A stretch of 64,000 nt of DNA, taken from the NCBI GenBank assembly GCA_026874595.1, contig JAPPUL010000082.1, forward strand, positions 436,001-500,000, given 5' to 3'. The stretch's first letter is position 1; each line of letters starts with the position of its first letter. The stretch is from Sipunculus nudus (Eukaryota > Annelida > Sipuncula > Golfingiida > Sipunculidae). Shown here piece after piece: positions 25,834-35,560 of the stretch. Below the pieces are notes generated by a model, which did not search any database, was not told where the DNA came from, and saw only the letters and a program-made list of their open reading frames with translations. The position numbers and the translations under genes are program-made.

Positions 25834-26409
25834 ATGAAAGAATCTAAAAAAGAATATTATTTTATGAGAAAACCAGAGGTTGTAGATGCCAAAGAATACG
25901 AACAAGAGGGAGGATATGTTACTTATTACTCCAAGCCACGAGAATGGCAAACGAAAAGACAATATGAACCTGCTGTAAATCCTTCACTTTCTCGGCAACG
26001 CAAAGTTTTTTACATTTTCAATATACTATTTATTATAGCTGCATTTTGGGTATGGCAAAGTTATGACGTTGTACATAAAGGGAATATTTACGAAAATGAG
26101 AAAGAGAATCTAATATACATAATGGAAGTGGAGGAGCGTGCAAGCCAGACGTTCATAGAAGTATACATTAAAAACGCTAAAAAAGAAAACTTAACAATAT
26201 CTAAAACATTTGATATAAGCTTTTTTTATAGCATAAAAGACAAACACTTTGCTCTAAAAGATGTTAAAACAGAGACTAATACTACCCTCTCATCAGATAA
26301 GCTTATAATCGGCAAATACAAAATACCAAAAGAGCTTTTTTTAGTAAAAGAACTATCTGGATTTGGAGTTCTTATAAACAATAAGATTGCCTTGCGTAAG
26401 AAAAGGTAG
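25834..26409 (+). CDS. Single-pass membrane protein of unknown function
   Basis: 191 residues; not recognised. A hydrophilic N-terminus (~1-67) rich in Tyr, Lys and Glu precedes one transmembrane helix (VFYIFNILFIIAAFWVWQS, ~69-88). The C-terminal ~100 residues show alternating hydrophobic strands (LIYIMEVEERASQTFIEVYI; LSGFGVLINNK), suggesting a small beta domain outside the membrane. It is 14 bp from the convergent 26423-26743 gene. No family assigned. An alternative start at residue 11 (MRKPEV) is possible. Confidence 0.6.
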   Translation: MKESKKEYYFMRKPEVVDAKEYEQEGGYVTYYSKPREWQTKRQYEPAVNPSLSRQRKVFYIFNILFIIAAFWVWQSYDVVHKGNIYENEKENLIYIMEVEERASQTFIEVYIKNAKKENLTISKTFDISFFYSIKDKHFALKDVKTETNTTLSSDKLIIGKYKIPKELFLVKELSGFGVLINNKIALRKKR

Positions 26410-26422
26410 TAAAAAACGTCGT

Positions 26423-26743
26423 TTAGTTTAAAATCGGCTTATGTGCTTTCTTTTTCCTTTTAGTAGGCCTATCAAAGGTACGTGTTGTATTTGTATGTGC
26501 TTCTATCTTCGGTGAGTTTTTAGCTTTTTGCTTAACTTTACTCGAGGATTCTCGAGATAATATTTTAAAGTATAGCTCGTGTGGATGTTCATTTTGTTCT
26601 CCAACTGAAAGCCATGTATTAATCTTATATAAAAAGGGAATCGAGTAAAAAATAATAATTACAACAAAAGTAACACAGAAGGCCCAATAAGCAATTACTT
26701 TGATTGTATATAGAATATTCATATTTAATCCGCCATTGTTCAT
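26423..26743 (-). CDS. Small membrane protein of unknown function
   Basis: 106 residues; not recognised. One hydrophobic helix at ~9-35 (YTIKVIAYWAFCVTFVVIII) is followed by a short loop and a basic, Ser/Lys-rich tail ending in RPTKRKKKAHK. The second methionine (MNILYT) has GGCGGA seven bases upstream and may be the true start. Coding status rests on length, a membrane helix and an ordered start region. The basic tail could bind nucleic acid or acidic partners, but nothing specific can be said. Confidence 0.5.
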   Translation of the reverse strand: MNNGGLNMNILYTIKVIAYWAFCVTFVVIIIFYSIPFLYKINTWLSVGEQNEHPHELYFKILSRESSSKVKQKAKNSPKIEAHTNTTRTFDRPTKRKKKAHKPILN

Positions 26744-27100
26744 TTAAAAGTAAACACACTTTAGGAAAATACAGTTTTTAAATGGGAATAGATGAATATA
26801 TATACTTGTCTTGCTTGGAACTAAAAATATTGACAAAGAAGTTTACTACAAATAGTTTCACATGAAACGAAAGCTGCTTTACATCTATTTGCGGTGGATG
26901 TTTTACATGCGAGGTATTCTTTTTCCTTTCCTTTCCTTTCCTTTCCTTTCCTTTCACTTTCCTTTTTCTTTATTACTTTATGCTTTCTTTATTACTTTAT
27001 GCTTACTTTATGATAAAAAATAATGTTAGATTGTCTTTTTTAATTAAAAAGACTTTATTTAAAGTTTTAAAAAAAAGACCCGAATTCTGGAGCATAAGAA
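26744..27100. other. Intergenic region with parS-like palindrome, 5-bp repeat and AT-rich hairpin
   Basis: No gene seen in 357 bp between the divergent 26423-26743 and trpB genes. It contains a degenerate parS-like palindrome (26854-26869), a CTTTC microsatellite of about six units (26925-26955), a 19-bp duplication of the TTTCTTTATTACTTTATGC type (26966-27002) and an AT-rich near-palindrome GTCTTTTTTAATTAAAAAGAC split around 27042. The last could be part of the trpB promoter region. Confidence 0.6.
26854..26869. promoter_or_regulatory. Degenerate parS-like palindrome
   Basis: AGTTTCACATGAAACG matches the parS consensus TGTTTCACGTGAAACA at 13 of 16 positions. The core GTTTCAC-TGAAAC is intact but the central G is an A, breaking perfect symmetry. 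It is intergenic, so coding constraint does not explain it. Weaker than the site at 13372; it may be a secondary ParB site or chance. Confidence 0.45.
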
Positions 27101-28453
27101 ATGACAAAGATATTATTAAACGAAAACGAGATGCCACAAAAGTGGTACAATATAGTAGCAGACATGCCAAATCGTCCTCCCATGCCGCTAAACCCCCAAA
27201 CTAAAGAACCAATAGGACCAGAAGCACTTAAAGCAATATTTCCTATGGGTTTAATAGAACAAGAGGTAAGCGAACAAAGATGGATTAAAATACCGCAAGA
27301 AATACTTGATATATACACCATATGGAGACCTTCTCCCTTGCACAGAGCCCATAGACTTGAAAAGGCATTAAATACCCCTGCAAAAATATATTACAAAAAT
27401 GAGAGCGTAAGCCCAACCGGAAGCCATAAACCCAATACCGCAATCCCTCAAGCATGGTATAACAAACAAGAAGGAATAACGAAAATAGCTACAGAAACAG
27501 GTGCAGGACAATGGGGCTCATCACTTGCACTTGCAGGCTCTTTGCTCGGACTTGAAATACTTGTATACATGGTGAAGGTGAGTTACGAACAAAAACCGTA
27601 TAGAAAAATCGCTATGGAAAGCTGGGATGCAAAGGTTATAGCAAGTCCAAGCAGTACAACAAAATCAGGACAAAATATATTAAAAGAAGATCCAAATAGT
27701 CCCGGCAGTCTTGGAATCGCAATATCTGAGGCAGTTGAGGTCGCCGCAACAAATCCTGATACAAACTATTCTCTTGGCTCGGTTTTAAATCATGTATGCC
27801 TACATCAAACAATAATCGGGCTTGAAGCAAAAAGACAAATGGAAATAGCAAACGATTATCCTGATATCCTAATAGGCTGTTGCGGAGGCGGCAGTAACTT
27901 TGCAGGCCTTGCTTTTCCTTTCATACACGATAAAATAAACGGCAAAGAGCTACGTGCAATCGCTGTTGAACCAACATCATGTCCAACTCTTACAAAAGGA
28001 GAATTTACGTACGATTTTGGCGACACAGCAGGCCTTACTCCTTTACTTAGTATGTATACTCTAGGCCATTCTTTTATACCGCCTGGAATACATGCTGGAG
28101 GTCTTCGTTACCACGGGGACTCTTCCTTAGTTAGTCAACTTGTACATGATAATATAGTCGAAGCACAAGCTGTTCCTCAAACAAAGGTTTTTAATTCTGC
28201 ACTGCTCTTTACAAAAACAGAAGGCCTAATCCCTGCTCCAGAAACAGCTCATGCTATACATGTTGCCATAGAGGAGGCTTTAAAAGCTAAAGAAGAGGGT
28301 AAAGAAAAAGTCATTCTCTTTAATCTAAGCGGACATGGTAATTATGACATGCAGGCTTATAGCGACTTTTTAACCGGTAAGCTTAAAGATCATGAATATC
28401 CTAAAGAAAAGATAAAAGAAGCACTCACAAAATTAAAAGATTTTTTAGCATAA
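27101..28453 (+). CDS. trpB: Tryptophan synthase beta chain, TrpB2 type
   Basis: 450 residues, ~50 longer than TrpB1, with the TrpB2-specific N-terminus ([16 protein letters not shown]) and [15 protein letters not shown]. The PLP lysine is in [11 protein letters not shown] (~109); the phosphate loop is CCGGGSNF. TrpB2 condenses indole with serine, commonly acting as an indole salvage enzyme without TrpA. No trpA or other trp gene is in the window, which supports a salvage role. Start ATG with GGAG 9 bases upstream. The gene is A-rich, with nearly equal G and C. Confidence 0.94.
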   Translation: MTKILLNENEMPQKWYNIVADMPNRPPMPLNPQTKEPIGPEALKAIFPMGLIEQEVSEQRWIKIPQEILDIYTIWRPSPLHRAHRLEKALNTPAKIYYKNESVSPTGSHKPNTAIPQAWYNKQEGITKIATETGAGQWGSSLALAGSLLGLEILVYMVKVSYEQKPYRKIAMESWDAKVIASPSSTTKSGQNILKEDPNSPGSLGIAISEAVEVAATNPDTNYSLGSVLNHVCLHQTIIGLEAKRQMEIANDYPDILIGCCGGGSNFAGLAFPFIHDKINGKELRAIAVEPTSCPTLTKGEFTYDFGDTAGLTPLLSMYTLGHSFIPPGIHAGGLRYHGDSSLVSQLVHDNIVEAQAVPQTKVFNSALLFTKTEGLIPAPETAHAIHVAIEEALKAKEEGKEKVILFNLSGHGNYDMQAYSDFLTGKLKDHEYPKEKIKEALTKLKDFLA

Positions 28454-28623
28454 ATTTAGGCCAAATTTAGCAAAATAAAACAAATGATTTCTTTTAAAAT
28501 AACTTTTATTTAAAATAACTTTGTAAAATAAATTTGAATGTATAAAGGTTTACTATTTATACCTTATATATCTTTATATTATTAGTTTTATGCTTACGGG
28601 CAAAAACTTATATGGGTTAGATT

Positions 28624-29868
28624 ATGGATACAAATGACAAAAACTCAAACAATAACAATGAAAGTACAGAAGGCTCTATAAATGGTTCGACAAGTGATAA
28701 TATAGGTAGTCTTTTATTAAAAAATAGCTTAATAAAGCAAGATACTATTCTTTCAACTGGTACACTGCTTGGGATATTTGGTACATTGCTTGTTACTATA
28801 CTTGCTATGGTACAGTATCTTAGTTCTGATCAAATTGTATTTGCAACAAAAGGCCTTGAACAACGAGCAAGAAAAGAAGTTTATCCTAAAACTACGTTTG
28901 TTAAATATCCTACATATATTTTAAAGCAAGACGATTTGACTTATAAAATATTTAATGAGGTTATAAAGCCTGCACATTTTGATACGCTTGCAAAAGCCCC
29001 CTATATTGAATATCAAATACAATCTCCTGATAATGACAAAACAGCAATAGACAGGCTTGGCCTTAAAACAAATCCTGTTCTTATAAGTATAGAGCAGGCC
29101 CAAGAACTAAGGAGGCGGCTTAATGAACATCGTATAAAACCTACAGAGTTTTATGAGGCTTATCAAGAAGAGTCTGCAGGGGCATTATTAAATGGCTGGG
29201 TAATAAAATATAAAGCACCTGGTGGCTATGGTGGTGATATTGGCATGTTAATTGGCTTTAATCGCAACAAAAAGATTACAGGCTATCGTATGGTAAATCA
29301 TAATGAGACACCTGGACTTGGCGTTAAAGCTAATTATCCTGAGTTTATTAATCCATTCATAGGCAAAGAAGCAAAAGATTTACCTTCTACAAAACAGAAT
29401 TTTAAACCTAAACTCGGTATTGATACAATATCTGGAGCAACTATAACTTCTATTGCAATAAGCAAAGGCATTATCTCAGCATACAAGATGTTAAACGTAA
29501 GTAGTGAAAACCCTACAATTTCTACAATTCCTAAAACTACAATAAAACCAAAAGTTACAACAAAACCAAAAAAAGCTATCTCTATAGGCAAAGATAAAGA
29601 TAAAGCACTGCCCCAAGCTATACCTAAAAAGAATGTTAAGGTATCTGGTAGTAAAGTAATTAAGGAACAGCAAAAGCAAGTTATAAAACAAAAATCTAAA
29701 AGTAAAGAAAAAAAGCAAAGAAAAGACAAAAATCAAAATAATAAAAATAAAAAGAAGAATAACTTCTTAGAAAAATTAGATAAAACTGAAGCTGAGGCAC
29801 TTGATAGAATAGAGAGCTTACGCAAAGATAGAAAGTCAGTACAATCTTTATTTGAAGTGGAGGATTAA
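28624..29868 (+). CDS. RnfG/NqrC-like FMN-binding protein with long Lys-rich tail
   Basis: 414 residues. A cytoplasmic Asn/Ser-rich N-terminus (1-45) precedes a transmembrane helix (~47-68, GTLLGIFGTLLVTILAMVQYL). The FMN-binding domain spans ~170-295: GGYGGDIGMLIGFN, NHNETPGLG and the flavinylation motif DTISGATITSIAIS, where the second threonine would carry FMN. Residues ~300-414 form a Lys/Gln-rich low-complexity tail. RnfG and NqrC carry covalent FMN in membrane electron-transfer complexes. Here no rnf or nqr gene is adjacent, and the tail is not typical of either subunit. An orphan periplasmic flavoprotein is the safest call. Confidence 0.82.
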   Translation: MDTNDKNSNNNNESTEGSINGSTSDNIGSLLLKNSLIKQDTILSTGTLLGIFGTLLVTILAMVQYLSSDQIVFATKGLEQRARKEVYPKTTFVKYPTYILKQDDLTYKIFNEVIKPAHFDTLAKAPYIEYQIQSPDNDKTAIDRLGLKTNPVLISIEQAQELRRRLNEHRIKPTEFYEAYQEESAGALLNGWVIKYKAPGGYGGDIGMLIGFNRNKKITGYRMVNHNETPGLGVKANYPEFINPFIGKEAKDLPSTKQNFKPKLGIDTISGATITSIAISKGIISAYKMLNVSSENPTISTIPKTTIKPKVTTKPKKAISIGKDKDKALPQAIPKKNVKVSGSKVIKEQQKQVIKQKSKSKEKKQRKDKNQNNKNKKKNNFLEKLDKTEAEALDRIESLRKDRKSVQSLFEVED

Positions 29869-29884
29869 TTTGTGTGTATTGAAT

Positions 29885-30385
29885 TTAGTTAGCAATAGGC
29901 AAAGTCATAAATCCAGAATAATATATATCGCTAATAGGGTTTTTCATAAATGAATTAATCTCGTTTAGTAATTCTACTTTTAGTTCTTCCCGTTCTTCTA
30001 TGGTGTCTATCTCAATATAATTCTTACTTGATATTCTCTTCTCTATTAAAGAACTTATCTCAACTCGCCGTTGAATTATCTCATTCTCTGTTTGATAGCT
30101 TCCTTCTGGATATGCAAGTGATAAGTCAAGTTTTATGTATAAAGACCTTGCTTCTGAACTTTTTGTAAATACCGTTATCTGAGGTAATGTATAGTAGGAT
30201 TGATATGCTTTAAGTATCTTTTCTTTCTTCGGAACTCCTGCATTTGGTTCTCCAACTATACGTAGATTAAGCAGTTCTTCTGATGTCCTTTGCGTATCTT
30301 TTGTATATGGATAATATAATGTAAATAGTAATATCAGCGCAACACCTACTAAACTCAAGGTCAACGTTATTAATAGCATTTTCAT
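29885..30385 (-). CDS. fliL: FliL-like flagellar protein
   Basis: 166 residues: a membrane helix at ~4-24, a linker, then a C-terminal domain with YIKLDLSLAYPEG, RRVEISSLIEKRISSKNYIEIDTIEEREELKVELLNEIN (shortened here) and the closing strand ISDIYYSGFM. These match FliL (two helices, a T-x-E-x-K-E-x-L-K segment and a V-Y-F-x-x-F end). FliL stabilises the stator around the flagellar motor. It stands alone, convergent with the 28624 gene; no other flagellar gene is beside it. In spirochaetes FliL affects periplasmic flagella. A paralog outside the main flagellar operon is likely. Confidence 0.72.
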   Translation of the reverse strand: MKMLLITLTLSLVGVALILLFTLYYPYTKDTQRTSEELLNLRIVGEPNAGVPKKEKILKAYQSYYTLPQITVFTKSSEARSLYIKLDLSLAYPEGSYQTENEIIQRRVEISSLIEKRISSKNYIEIDTIEEREELKVELLNEINSFMKNPISDIYYSGFMTLPIAN

Positions 30386-30549
30386 CTTATAACTACATCT
30401 CCTGTTTTTATTCCTTATTATACAAAACCCTTTACTATATCCACACGCTTTATCTCTTTTCGGAAGGTAACTCCATTTTTATTCGTAAATCAATTCAATC
30501 GTTCTTTTTTTATGCTTTTTTATACCTACTTTATTAAGTTTATTTTAAT

Positions 30550-31266
30550 ATGTCTAAACAAACTGCTCTCGTAACCGGTTCTGCTAAACGTATCGGCAAA
30601 CAGATTGCTTTAGCTCTTGCTTCATGGGGTTTTAATATTGCTTTGCACTATAATTTATCCTATAAAGAAGTTATTGCTCTACAACAAGAAATCTCTAGAT
30701 TTAATATCTCTTGTCATGTTTTTAAAGCTGACCTTTCAAAGGAAAACGATTTAGCTTCTCTTATTACAAAAGTTTATAACAAATTTGGCAACCTCCATCT
30801 CCTCGTTAATAATGCTTCCGTTTTTGAACAAGCTCCTTTTGCTAAAACCTCATTCGACATCTTTAACAATAATTTCAACACCAACTTTAAAGCACCTTTC
30901 TTCTTAACTAAAGATTTTGCTGCTATTGCTTCTAACGGGCATATCATTAATATTTTAGATGCTAAAATATCTTCCATAAGTCCTCTCTATCCCGCTTATA
31001 ACCTTTCTAAAATCACTTTGCATCATTTTACCAAATTTATTGCTAAAGAGCTTGCTCCCAATTTTCGCGTCAATGCCATTGCTCCAGGATATATCCTGCC
31101 ACCCCCTACTAAAGATTTACAATATCTAGCTTCACGTCCTGCTAAAATCCCTCTAAAGATTCAATGTTCTACTAAAAATATCACTTCCTCTCTTAAGTTC
31201 TTACTCGATAACAACTTCATCACTGGTCAAGTCATTTTTGTCGACGGCGGTGAAAACCTTTTATAA
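30550..31266 (+). CDS. SDR of the pteridine reductase / FolM type
   Basis: 238 residues. The cofactor motif is TGSAKRIG, the TGxxxRxG variant typical of pteridine reductases and FolM rather than the common TGxxxGxG. Next come LVNNAS, the catalytic LDAK..SS region, YPAYNLSK as the YxxxK motif, and RVNAIAPG. The C-terminus ITGQVIFVDGGENL closes the fold. These NADPH enzymes reduce dihydrobiopterin, dihydromonapterin or dihydrofolate. A folate or pterin role fits the neighbouring molybdopterin genes only loosely. No Shine-Dalgarno sequence is visible (TTTATTTTAAT before ATG). Strongly Asn/Phe/Ser-rich, as for other plus-strand genes. Confidence 0.87.
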   Translation: MSKQTALVTGSAKRIGKQIALALASWGFNIALHYNLSYKEVIALQQEISRFNISCHVFKADLSKENDLASLITKVYNKFGNLHLLVNNASVFEQAPFAKTSFDIFNNNFNTNFKAPFFLTKDFAAIASNGHIINILDAKISSISPLYPAYNLSKITLHHFTKFIAKELAPNFRVNAIAPGYILPPPTKDLQYLASRPAKIPLKIQCSTKNITSSLKFLLDNNFITGQVIFVDGGENLL

Positions 31267-31393
31267 ATCCTAAATCTTTGCTCTAAATCCCGTTTCTAAT
31301 ATTTTTATTCACTTTATTACTTTATATTATAATAAATCCAGCTGCTAATCCCTTTCCCATCTAAATTTCACTAACCTCTAGTTCTTTATCTGA

Positions 31394-33307
31394 CTATTTC
31401 TTTATCTCATCCTCATCTTTAACATTCACATCCTTCTCCGCTACACCCTTCTCCACTACATATTCAATATCTTCATATTCTCCCGCCTCGCTCCCTCTAC
31501 CTCTACCATCTTCTGTCCCTGTTATCAAATACTCTTTTAACTTCATGCTATTTGTCTTATTTACATCTGATAACTCCAATGTACTCTTTAATAACCCCTG
31601 CAGCTTTTTACTATTTTCAAGACTAGATTTTACTTTTTCATATATCTTCTTACTTACCTCAAGCACCTTTGCTATACTTTCTTTATAATCTAATAGCCTT
31701 CTCTCATTATTCAACATCCACTTCCCCACTTTATCATCCTCACTTCCTAACCCTTCTTTTATTAAATTTATACTCGTATTTAGCTTTACACTAAGTCCAC
31801 TTATCTCTTCAGATACATTCTCATAAAATCCTACCATCTCTTGTACCTGCTTATTCATATTCACATGTCCTATCTCATTCCCATTGCTAAGCGTCGTTAA
31901 CTGTTTAATCTTATTTATACTATCATCTAATGTCCCCGAAATGTTATTTACATTCGTTGCTGTTGATACTGATAGCTTCCTTATCTCCTCCGCTACCACC
32001 GCAAATCCCTTCCCCGCTTGCCCTGCATGCGCCGCCTCTATTGCTGCATTCATCGCAAGTAAATTTGTCTTCACCGCTATGTCGTTTATCACATTAACCA
32101 AATCTTGCATCTTATATGTGTCATCATGCAATCTCTTTACCACCTCATCCGTTGTCTTTAACCTCCTCCCCCCATCCCGTATCACCTCCTGCAACCGCTT
32201 TACTGTCTCCTCCCTCTCTTTTATGCCATAGGTCAACTCTTCAAGCTCTTTTGATGTTGCATGTGTTATATCCTGGGATTCATTTAGAAAACCTATTCGC
32301 TCTCTTAGCCCCTCCTGGGCCAACAATATCTCTCCTTCTTCCATATCTAGTTTCCCCTTTAGCTTCCCCTCTAACTTATCAAGCTCCTTACTCTCCTCCT
32401 CTACCACTAAAAGCGCTTTGTGTAATAAAGCAAGCTCCTCTACACTCTCCTTATTTATCTCCCCTATTACTTCCCCTGTCTCCTTTATTGAACTACCCAA
32501 TCGCAATACTTTACTTAGCAAATTTCGTACCCTATTCACAAACTCATTTAATAATTCTACCACCTCATCACTATCTCTACTCCCTATACCATCATCTTCA
32601 CTCTCCCCCTTATCATCAGAAAAAGCTTTTATATCTCGTCTTACAAAATCTAATAACATCTTACGTCCCAACTTAAGAGGGTGGATTACAAAATATCTTA
32701 AGAAGATTAACATTAAAAAAATTATTACCACCAACGCTATTAATATGCTTTCCTCTATTACCTTCGTTTTATCCCCTATCACTCGCAATATAAGCTCCTT
32801 CTCTCCTTCCTTCTCTTCTTTTTCATTCGATTTCAAAAGTAATAGTAAATCTACATATGATTTGTTGAATTGCGTTGTTAGTTGCAGAATCTCTCCCGTA
32901 TACTCTTCACTATATTCACCCCTATAGGCCTTTGCAAATACATTACCATAACCAGATAATAAATCCTCAAGTCGTTTTAATAATATCTGTGCTCTCTCTC
33001 CTTCATTCTCCCCCTTAAGGCCTTCTAACAACACTCGCATACTTACTACCGACTCCTGCAATCCCCTATACCCCTCTTTATCTCCTAAACCAGCTTCCTT
33101 AACTCGCAGCAACTTTACATGAAAATCACTATATTTCATCTCAAGCTCTCCTGCCAATCTCATTCCTTCCCCCTCTATTACCCTCTCCTCCCCTAATACA
33201 CTCCTCTCAACCTCCTCCAGTCTTTCTCCTATATAATACCACAAGAACACTAATATCCCAATGTTCAATATTATGTATAACACATAGTTTACGCCCCTTG
33301 CCCGCAT
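31394..33307 (-). CDS. Methyl-accepting chemotaxis protein
   Basis: 637 residues. Membrane helices at ~6-25 and ~185-210 bracket a mostly helical periplasmic sensor domain rich in Glu and Lys (four-helix-bundle type). A HAMP-like linker follows, then a long coiled coil and the signalling hairpin: [40 protein letters not shown] (known tip; shortened when compared). The receptor would control CheA and motility. Tail is Glu/Asp-rich and lacks a CheR pentapeptide. ATG at 33307 has AAGGA six bases upstream. It follows the NapF-like gene with a 69-bp gap and may be cotranscribed with spiroSPASM and napF. Confidence 0.94.
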   Translation of the reverse strand: MRARGVNYVLYIILNIGILVFLWYYIGERLEEVERSVLGEERVIEGEGMRLAGELEMKYSDFHVKLLRVKEAGLGDKEGYRGLQESVVSMRVLLEGLKGENEGERAQILLKRLEDLLSGYGNVFAKAYRGEYSEEYTGEILQLTTQFNKSYVDLLLLLKSNEKEEKEGEKELILRVIGDKTKVIEESILIALVVIIFLMLIFLRYFVIHPLKLGRKMLLDFVRRDIKAFSDDKGESEDDGIGSRDSDEVVELLNEFVNRVRNLLSKVLRLGSSIKETGEVIGEINKESVEELALLHKALLVVEEESKELDKLEGKLKGKLDMEEGEILLAQEGLRERIGFLNESQDITHATSKELEELTYGIKEREETVKRLQEVIRDGGRRLKTTDEVVKRLHDDTYKMQDLVNVINDIAVKTNLLAMNAAIEAAHAGQAGKGFAVVAEEIRKLSVSTATNVNNISGTLDDSINKIKQLTTLSNGNEIGHVNMNKQVQEMVGFYENVSEEISGLSVKLNTSINLIKEGLGSEDDKVGKWMLNNERRLLDYKESIAKVLEVSKKIYEKVKSSLENSKKLQGLLKSTLELSDVNKTNSMKLKEYLITGTEDGRGRGSEAGEYEDIEYVVEKGVAEKDVNVKDEDEIKK

Positions 33308-33376
33308 AGTCCTTTTCCCCTTTCTTTATTGTTTCTTACCCCACCATTAACATCACAACATTAACGCTTATCTCGC

Positions 33377-33931
33377 TCACTTCCTTAAAGAGCCACTTCC
33401 TACTTCTATCGCTCCATAATCACATTCTTTTACACACCTTAAACACCCAGTACAGGCGCTAGTGTCTATCTCCCCCCTATAGCCCCCATAAAATAATATC
33501 GCCTTCTCATCACATGATTTTCTACATTCCGTACACCCCTCACCTGCCTTCCAAGACAAACACAAATCCTTGCTTATCTTTACTTCTACATCTATACGCC
33601 CCTCCCCACCCTCTTCCAATACCCCATAGCTACACGCCTTTACGCACTCTTTACAAAATGTACAGTAGCCTCCTTCTCTAAAATCTATATAGGGTACGTT
33701 ATACTTACTTATTCGTATTATCCCCTCCTCACACGCCTTCATACAATAACCCGCACAGCTTATACACTTTACAAATTTTGCCCCGTCTATATTATACGGA
33801 GGCCTTATCTCAGCCCATTCCCCCCTCGCAAATATTACCCCTTTCAACGATTTGAAAAAGTCTCGACGTCCAAACTCTACAACACCTCCTGCAACACCTC
33901 CTGCATCTCCTTCTCTTTGTCCTCTTTTCAT
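33377..33931 (-). CDS. napF: NapF-like polyferredoxin
   Basis: 184 residues with a Tat-like motif (GRRDFFKSL, ~21-29) and the NapF landmark EIRPPYNIDGAKF. Four cysteine sets follow: CISCAGYCMKAC (one residue longer than the usual CxxCxxCxxxC), CTFCKECVKAC, a set including CLSWKAGEGCTECRKSC, and CTGCLRCVKEC. These would hold up to four [4Fe-4S] clusters. NapF assists maturation of the periplasmic nitrate reductase NapA in the cytoplasm. No napA is in the window, but a full molybdenum cofactor cluster lies ~7 kb away. The prolines usual after the fourth cysteine of ferredoxin motifs are replaced (CEEG, CSYG, CDYG), which is odd. Confidence 0.78.
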   Translation of the reverse strand: MKRGQREGDAGGVAGGVVEFGRRDFFKSLKGVIFARGEWAEIRPPYNIDGAKFVKCISCAGYCMKACEEGIIRISKYNVPYIDFREGGYCTFCKECVKACSYGVLEEGGEGRIDVEVKISKDLCLSWKAGEGCTECRKSCDEKAILFYGGYRGEIDTSACTGCLRCVKECDYGAIEVGSGSLRK

Positions 33932-33966
33932 AGCACTACTGCCACTCTATATTTCAAAAATTTATA

Positions 33967-35502
33967 TCAAAAATTATACGTATACCATTCATCACAACCT
34001 TTGCAAAATTCATCAATCTCCCCTCTATGATCTCTCTCATACACTTTGTCTTGACGCCGCCATATCTTATCTATATCCTCCTCAAATACATTCCCATAAC
34101 TCATTTCCCCATTTATATCTTGTTTGCAAAAACTTACTCGTCCATCGCTTAATACTATCATATCCCGCTTTAAATGCCAACAGCCAAACCTCTTTAACGG
34201 ACTAAGTTCAACCCCTTGTCTATCTTTTAGCTCTCCACTATAACTATTATGTTTTTGGAGAATTATTCTATCCTTATAGGCTGACCACTTCTTATAATAA
34301 TTATCAAGTTCTTCTCCATTCTCTTTCATCTGTAACATCTGTATATAGCTGCCTTTTGGGCCTCGCTCAAGTAGATAATGTGCTGCCTTCTCAAGCTCTT
34401 CTAATTCTATTCCTCCCCCGCGTAACTCCTTATATCTATCCTTCGATATGCTATCTAAAGATAGCAATATATATAATCTGCCTTCCCCTCCGTCAAGCTC
34501 TCGTAATTTGTCTATACTTTCATAGCTTAATTTCCCTCCATGCGTCTCTATTAGTAGCTTTATCCCTTCTTTCTTTAACGTCTTTTCTATTAGCTCATAT
34601 ATCTTATCATGCAAAAATGGCTCCCCCATATAACTAAAACTTATATATACTTCCCCTGTATAACTATACAACTTCTCTAAAAACTTTAGATACTGCCCCA
34701 CATCCATATCCTTTGCCTTCCGTCTCATTAAATGCGTCCTCGGGCATATTACACATTCACAATCACATCTATTTGTTATCTCTACCTCAACATACGATGG
34801 GACACTACGCATAAATATCGGATGCTCTTTTACTAAATGTTCTATCCCCTTTACTCCCCTCTTAAGGCCCCTATCGCTAAGCCCTTTTATACACCCCTTT
34901 ACTACTTTATAATTTCTGCGATTGTTTACTCTTAGTTCAAGCCGCTCAACTCGAAAATCATATTCACATACCAAAACTTCCACATCATAGCGATTTATAT
35001 CTTCGTTAATTAACTCCTCTATACTACCCCTACTATACCTCTCAAGCCTCCCTCTCCCCTCCTCCTCCTTCAATAACTTCTTTAGTAATTCATGACTCAC
35101 TACCTCCCCGCATAACCCTAAAGGATAATTCTCACTAAAGCTATATTCTGCATGCTCTTCTTCATGCAGTTTTAGTAGCTTTAATTGCTCCTTACAATCG
35201 CTTAGTGGACTGTCTGTATATTGGATTAGTATGCTTTCATAACCTGCTAGCTTTTCTACCAACAGTTTTAGAATATCTACTGTATACCCTTCCCCTACAT
35301 CCCACGTCCTCTCTTCATCTGCCAAATTCTCATACTCGCTTCTACCACGCTCCTTTTTCCCATATACATGAAATATCTCTTCTCCCAAAATCCCTTGCAC
35401 ACTTTCTAATACATAATCTAAACTAGTTCTACCACCCAAATCCAACTCTTTTGTCGCATACTCTGTATTTAATATAGATATTAATACAACTGCCCTTTTC
35501 AA
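33967..35502 (-). CDS. Radical SAM protein of the spiro-SPASM type
   Basis: 511 residues in three parts: an N-terminal nucleotidyltransferase-like domain (~1-240, LEGGRTSLDYVLESVQ-like opening, SILIQYTDSPL), a radical SAM core (~262-430) with CxxxCxxC in ITNRCDCECVICPRTHL, and a C-terminal SPASM segment (WHLKRDMIVLSDGRVSFCKQD ... FCKGCDEW) holding auxiliary cluster cysteines. This fused architecture is described mainly from spirochaetes and its reaction is unknown. It lies 35 bp upstream of napF. It supports a spirochaetal origin for the window. Substrate unknown. Confidence 0.82.
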   Translation of the reverse strand: MKRAVVLISILNTEYATKELDLGGRTSLDYVLESVQGILGEEIFHVYGKKERGRSEYENLADEERTWDVGEGYTVDILKLLVEKLAGYESILIQYTDSPLSDCKEQLKLLKLHEEEHAEYSFSENYPLGLCGEVVSHELLKKLLKEEEGRGRLERYSRGSIEELINEDINRYDVEVLVCEYDFRVERLELRVNNRRNYKVVKGCIKGLSDRGLKRGVKGIEHLVKEHPIFMRSVPSYVEVEITNRCDCECVICPRTHLMRRKAKDMDVGQYLKFLEKLYSYTGEVYISFSYMGEPFLHDKIYELIEKTLKKEGIKLLIETHGGKLSYESIDKLRELDGGEGRLYILLSLDSISKDRYKELRGGGIELEELEKAAHYLLERGPKGSYIQMLQMKENGEELDNYYKKWSAYKDRIILQKHNSYSGELKDRQGVELSPLKRFGCWHLKRDMIVLSDGRVSFCKQDINGEMSYGNVFEEDIDKIWRRQDKVYERDHRGEIDEFCKGCDEWYTYNF

Positions 35503-35560
35503 TAACTCCTCTCCTTTTATTTTTTTTACGCTAAAGTTGATCTACTTTTTTAAAAAAAAC

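Noticed and set aside
26893-26914. Another parS-like stretch (TGTTTTACATGCG)
   Set aside because: Too few matches to the consensus and not palindromic.
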